Position numbers and translations under genes: made by a program
Shown: in pieces, positions 61,969-64,000 of the stretch
Layout: each line of letters begins with the position of its first letter
How positions within the stretch are numbered: position 1 is the stretch's first letter
Notes under the pieces: generated by a model
What the model saw: only the letters and a program-made list of their open reading frames with translations
Database searches by the model: none
Told to the model about the DNA's origin: nothing
Assembly (NCBI GenBank): GCA_949710005.1
Contig: OX453272.1
Span: forward strand, 38,869,373 to 38,933,372
Direction of reading: 5' to 3'
DNA length: 64,000 bases
Origin: Ricordea florida
Lineage: Eukaryota > Cnidaria > Anthozoa > Corallimorpharia > Ricordeidae

Positions 61969-61989
61969 CTTGAGCACTGCAAAGAGCAA
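61969..61989 (-). CDS. Possible 21-nt exon encoding the end of a signal peptide
   Basis: Acceptor tttattacag and donor gtaaga flank 21 nt. In the phase that fits the lectin exon it reads as ALCSAQ after a split codon, which looks like the end of a secretion signal. The preceding exon with the ATG is not found. Confidence 0.3.
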
Positions 61990-64000
61990 CTGTAATAAAA
62001 AAATGACACGTGTTAAATTTCAGTCTTTGTTTTATCAATCTTGTAAAGATAGTGGTTTTTACAAATTTTATTACCTGAGTATAACTTTTCTGGATTGTAA
62101 AATAGCCTGTAAATGCATTTATGTGAAATTAAGAAGGTACAATATATAGAGGATATTACACGGTGGCGCGAAGATATGAATTTTATTTTCGAGTGGCAAA
62201 ACAATATTTTACGAACGAGCGCAGCGAGTGAGTAAAATATTGTTTTTGCCACGAGAAAATAAAATTCATATTTTCAAGCCGCCGTGTAATGTTCTTTTTA
62301 TTATATAGACAAAAAGAATTTCGGAGGGAAATTACCGAAATTACGTCATCGATAAACTCACGTGTGAGATTATGGAAAATAAACCACTCGGGTCCCGGAT
62401 GTAGTTTTTATGAATTTTACGAGTGGTATATTTTCCAGTAAAATACTCGTGTCCATATAATAAAAGATAATAACTAGTGTATACCAACTCAACAACCAGA
62501 ACGATCTGATTGACTCTCCACCTCAGAATATTCAACATCATCCACCGCCTAGGAGGTGAATAGTGTTGAGGTTTTGGACAATTCTTGCTGCCAGTGAGTT
62601 TTGGTTGAAGAAAAACAAAATGGTGTTGTAGCCGACTAAATATGGCCGCCGTCGATTCTCGCCTGACGGCTTTTTCGCAGAGATTTTACTAAGGAAATTA
62701 AGCAAAACACGACCACACGATGAAAACGTCGACTATGAAGGGACCAAACAATAGCGCTAAAACAACTGAAATATTTTACCATTCAAAAGGGAAAAGGAAA
62801 CTAAACCATCATGAAACGAGCCTACTGCCAGCCGCACAATAGGTAAGCTATTAATTATTTAAATCGGTTGCGTTGTCCGACCTGGGCGTCGTCGTCGTGT
62901 TTACTTACGCTCCCTTGCTTCATTGATATCTACTAGAACAGTTATTCTCTTCAATCTCGGTTCTTAGAATAATTCTTAGGTGAATAGTGTCTGGTCGAAG
63001 ACAAATAATTGGCCTGCGTCTATTCTCGCTTTATAGCTGTTTCCGAGAGGACGTCACTAAGGTTGCTTATCTGGTATATAATAAAATACGTATTCTCTTC
63101 TTGGTGAAAAGTGGCTTTAGAAATATCTAGTTCGATTTCTGAGAACAATTATTAGATAAAAGGGTTCTCAGTTGAATCTTCTAAAATCAGCTCTCATAAG
63201 GGTAATTCTGGGTCATGCGCAGCGTAATATAATTTATTCATTTTTTTGTTAGTTAGGTTTAGGTATATTGTTAAGAATGCTTTGTGTCCTTTGTAATACG
63301 TCAGTTGTGTGAATAAATTATATTACACCAGAGATGAGGCCTAATTTCTCCGGCGAATCATAACAGATGAGCACGTTCCAAGTGATCAATCAGAGCTACA
63401 GGTAAGCACTGGCTAGTCGTCTCCTCCAAGCGCTGAACACGCGTGCGAACTGATTTTTATTGGTTTACTGAGTCAGTTTGGTTTGGAAAGTAACGCGAGA
63501 TGGTCTTACTGTTTCAATACAAAACCAAAGCAATCATGAAATTGCTTTCAAAGTGAATTAAAACGTGCCGTAAAGTGTCTGGGCGTTCCTTTAATAATGT
63601 CGCAAAACTAAACTCGCTAGAATGGCACCCAAAGAAGCCATGAGCGCATGGCGCGCATAAGGAAATACTGGAAACGTAAAAACTTCAAACGAAAATTCGC
63701 ACCATTGAGCTAGAAATATATCCATCATTCATTTTAAATGATTCAAAATTGAGAGTTGTAATTTTTGCATCCTGCCTCGGCTTACAAAGTCGCTATACTT
63801 TTGTCAATTTCTCTATTTACTGCAGATTTTTGCTTTCTGGAATTTGTTATTGAATATTACTGCGATTTAGCGGAGCGTATAGCTTCTCCATTTACATTAC
63901 CACTTCGCCACAGCTTTGTTTCTAAGCTTTTGCAAAATCCTCGGATGTTGTTCTCTTAAACATTAAAGCAATTTTCTTTGCTGGCTTTCCACATTTCGGC
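61990..64000. other. Right edge of window: repeat-rich, no gene
   Basis: Holds the palindromic element at 62150-62295, a sequence shared with 52.1 kb (62510-62560), related stretches at 62640-62690 and 62985-63055, and a fold-back around 63230-63330 (gtaatataatttattca / tgaataaattatattac). Confidence 0.5.
62150..62295. mobile_element. Palindromic fold-back element
   Basis: The arms ttacacggtggcgcgaagat and the reverse complement ending cgccgtgtaatg pair over about 60 bp. The centre contains gaacgagcgcagcgagtga. I recall this palindrome from coral genomes. Confidence 0.75.

Overview
The window is animal DNA, most likely from a reef-building coral or another anthozoan cnidarian. It has AT-rich host sequence with spliced genes, a tRNA-derived SINE, many fold-back DNA elements, and a host extracellular-matrix gene with C-type lectin, EGF, immunoglobulin and CILP-like parts. 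The species is inferred from sequence character only.

The left 36.5 kb is two virus-like Polinton/Maverick (adintovirus-type) elements, one nested inside the other. Element 1 (1988-16590, 14.6 kb) is visibly GC-richer than its surroundings. It has 273-bp terminal inverted repeats with one mismatch seen by eye, and a 5-bp target duplication (aatag). Its genes are: a small acidic protein, a protein-primed PolB with SAP and OTU-like parts, a broken integrase, three or four small membrane proteins, a packaging ATPase, the major capsid protein, a membrane-active protein, an unknown 481-aa protein, a penton-like protein, two helical proteins and a second small acidic protein. Short TATA/TAGA motifs sit just upstream of most start codons.

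Element 1 lies inside the coding exon of a RING-finger gene that belongs to Element 2. The RING exon resumes at 1987 and runs leftward through spliced exons to 1389. More spliced leftward exons continue to 122, so Element 2 starts outside the window and ends at about 36474. To the right of the insertion Element 2 carries PolB (after a 19-nt intron-like gap), an integrase with a chromodomain, three tandem LPSN-family structural genes, a basic core-like protein, the major capsid protein, an adenain-type protease, the packaging ATPase and five further genes. It is a relic: PolB and the capsid gene carry in-frame stops, one LPSN gene is frameshifted, another is split by a 2.4-kb insertion, and the integrase 3' end is disrupted.

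From 36475 to the right edge is host DNA. The leftward host gene has recognisable exons for a C-type lectin domain (57.2-57.6 kb), three EGF domains (55.0, 53.1 and 50.0 kb), one Ig domain in two exons (48.6 and 46.4 kb) and a large CILP-like exon (42.6-44.6 kb). Splice phases agree for the lectin start and for the Ig-Ig-CILP junctions. The rest is introns and intergenic DNA packed with MITEs, a 44-bp minisatellite, a SINE and simple repeats.
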